Source: Deltaproteobacteria bacterium (GTDB taxonomy: Bacteria; Desulfobacterota; GWC2-55-46). From it: a stretch of DNA of 6,661 nt. Under the pieces are notes generated by a model. The model had not been told where the DNA came from, ran no database searches, and saw nothing but the letters and a program-made list of their open reading frames with translations. Shown here piece after piece: positions 6,375 to 6,661 of this stretch. Position 1 is the stretch's first letter. Each line of letters begins with the position of its first letter. The position numbers and the translations under genes are program-made. The DNA lies in NCBI GenBank assembly GCA_030646655.1, contig JAUSLB010000132.1, positions 1 through 6,661 on the forward strand. Direction: 5' to 3'.

Positions 6375-6661
6375 ATGCGTCTAAAGGGACTCGGCGAGGA
6401 GAGGATAATAGAGGGCCTTAAAAAAAGGTTCGGGAAAAAGCACCCTCGCCTTGTTATGGGCATCGGCGACGACACGAGCGTCACCCGCCAGAAGGCCGGC
6501 TTGGTAACGCTTGCTACAACCGACGCCATGATCGAAGGCACGCACTTCGAGCTTAAATATACCACGCCCTACCTTCTCGGGAAAAAATCGCTCTCCATAT
6601 CCTTGTCTGACATCGCCGCCATGGGCGGCGCCCCTCTGTTTTTCCTCGTCTCTCTGTCCCT
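6375..6661 (+). CDS. thiL: Thiamine-monophosphate kinase, 3'-truncated by window
   Basis: ThiL phosphorylates thiamine monophosphate with ATP to give thiamine diphosphate, the last step of cofactor synthesis, in the cytoplasm. The visible 95 residues show the family landmarks. These are the N-terminal MRLKGLGEERIIEGL, GIGDDTSV (29-36, Mg-ATP site), TTDAMIEGTHF (about 48-58, cf. TTD-x2-VEG-x-HF) and SLSDIAAMGGAP (about 76-87). The frame is open to the window end, so about two thirds of a typical 310-340-residue protein is missing. ATG 6375 is chosen because MxLKxLGE matches ThiL N-termini. An in-frame ATG at 6351 would add eight residues (MRAAVHPI). Neither start has a clear Shine-Dalgarno sequence. 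The gene lies 91 nt after lon. Confidence 0.92.
   Translation, partial: MRLKGLGEERIIEGLKKRFGKKHPRLVMGIGDDTSVTRQKAGLVTLATTDAMIEGTHFELKYTTPYLLGKKSLSISLSDIAAMGGAPLFFLVSLS

Overview
The window is compact bacterial DNA with five protein genes, all on the + strand. Two are cut by the window edges. No tRNA, rRNA, CRISPR array, insertion sequence or attachment site was seen. The gene set (GalU, Hsp20, Lon, ThiL), the heavy use of ATA (Ile) and AGG (Arg) codons at moderately high GC, and a 9-bp-stem inverted repeat of the CAGGCTGTT/AACAGCCTG type suggest an uncultured Desulfobacterota (deltaproteobacterial) or Nitrospirota-like bacterium. That assignment is inference from general familiarity, not from a search.

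Layout. Positions 1-2322 hold the 3' part of a large DEAH helicase-nuclease that resembles type III Res subunits (BPTD_3080-like family). Its Walker A region lies upstream of the window. A 31-nt gap follows, with a good sigma70-type promoter whose predicted transcription start falls on the galU ATG. galU occupies 2354-3214 (UTP-glucose-1-phosphate uridylyltransferase). After it come two overlapping, mutually exclusive hairpins (3219-3252), the first with a T-run like an intrinsic terminator. Next are hsp20 (3285-3740), a 116-nt gap with one GC-rich hairpin, lon (3857-6283), a 91-nt gap with a tandem 7-mer and a 14-bp palindrome, and the 5' end of thiL (6375 to the window end).

How the genes work together. 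hsp20 and lon form a plausible protein-quality-control pair: a holdase that keeps unfolded proteins soluble and an ATP-dependent protease that degrades them. galU (UDP-glucose supply) and thiL (last step of thiamine diphosphate synthesis) are housekeeping neighbours. The helicase-nuclease is the only accessory-type gene. It looks more AT-rich than the genes after it and marks the likely edge of a defence or variable segment lying mostly to the left of the window.

No clearly new biological system is visible. The observations most worth a second look are the possible leaderless galU transcript, the overlapping hairpins after galU, the similar nucleotide element at the 3' ends of hsp20 and lon, and the basic C-terminal tail of Lon.
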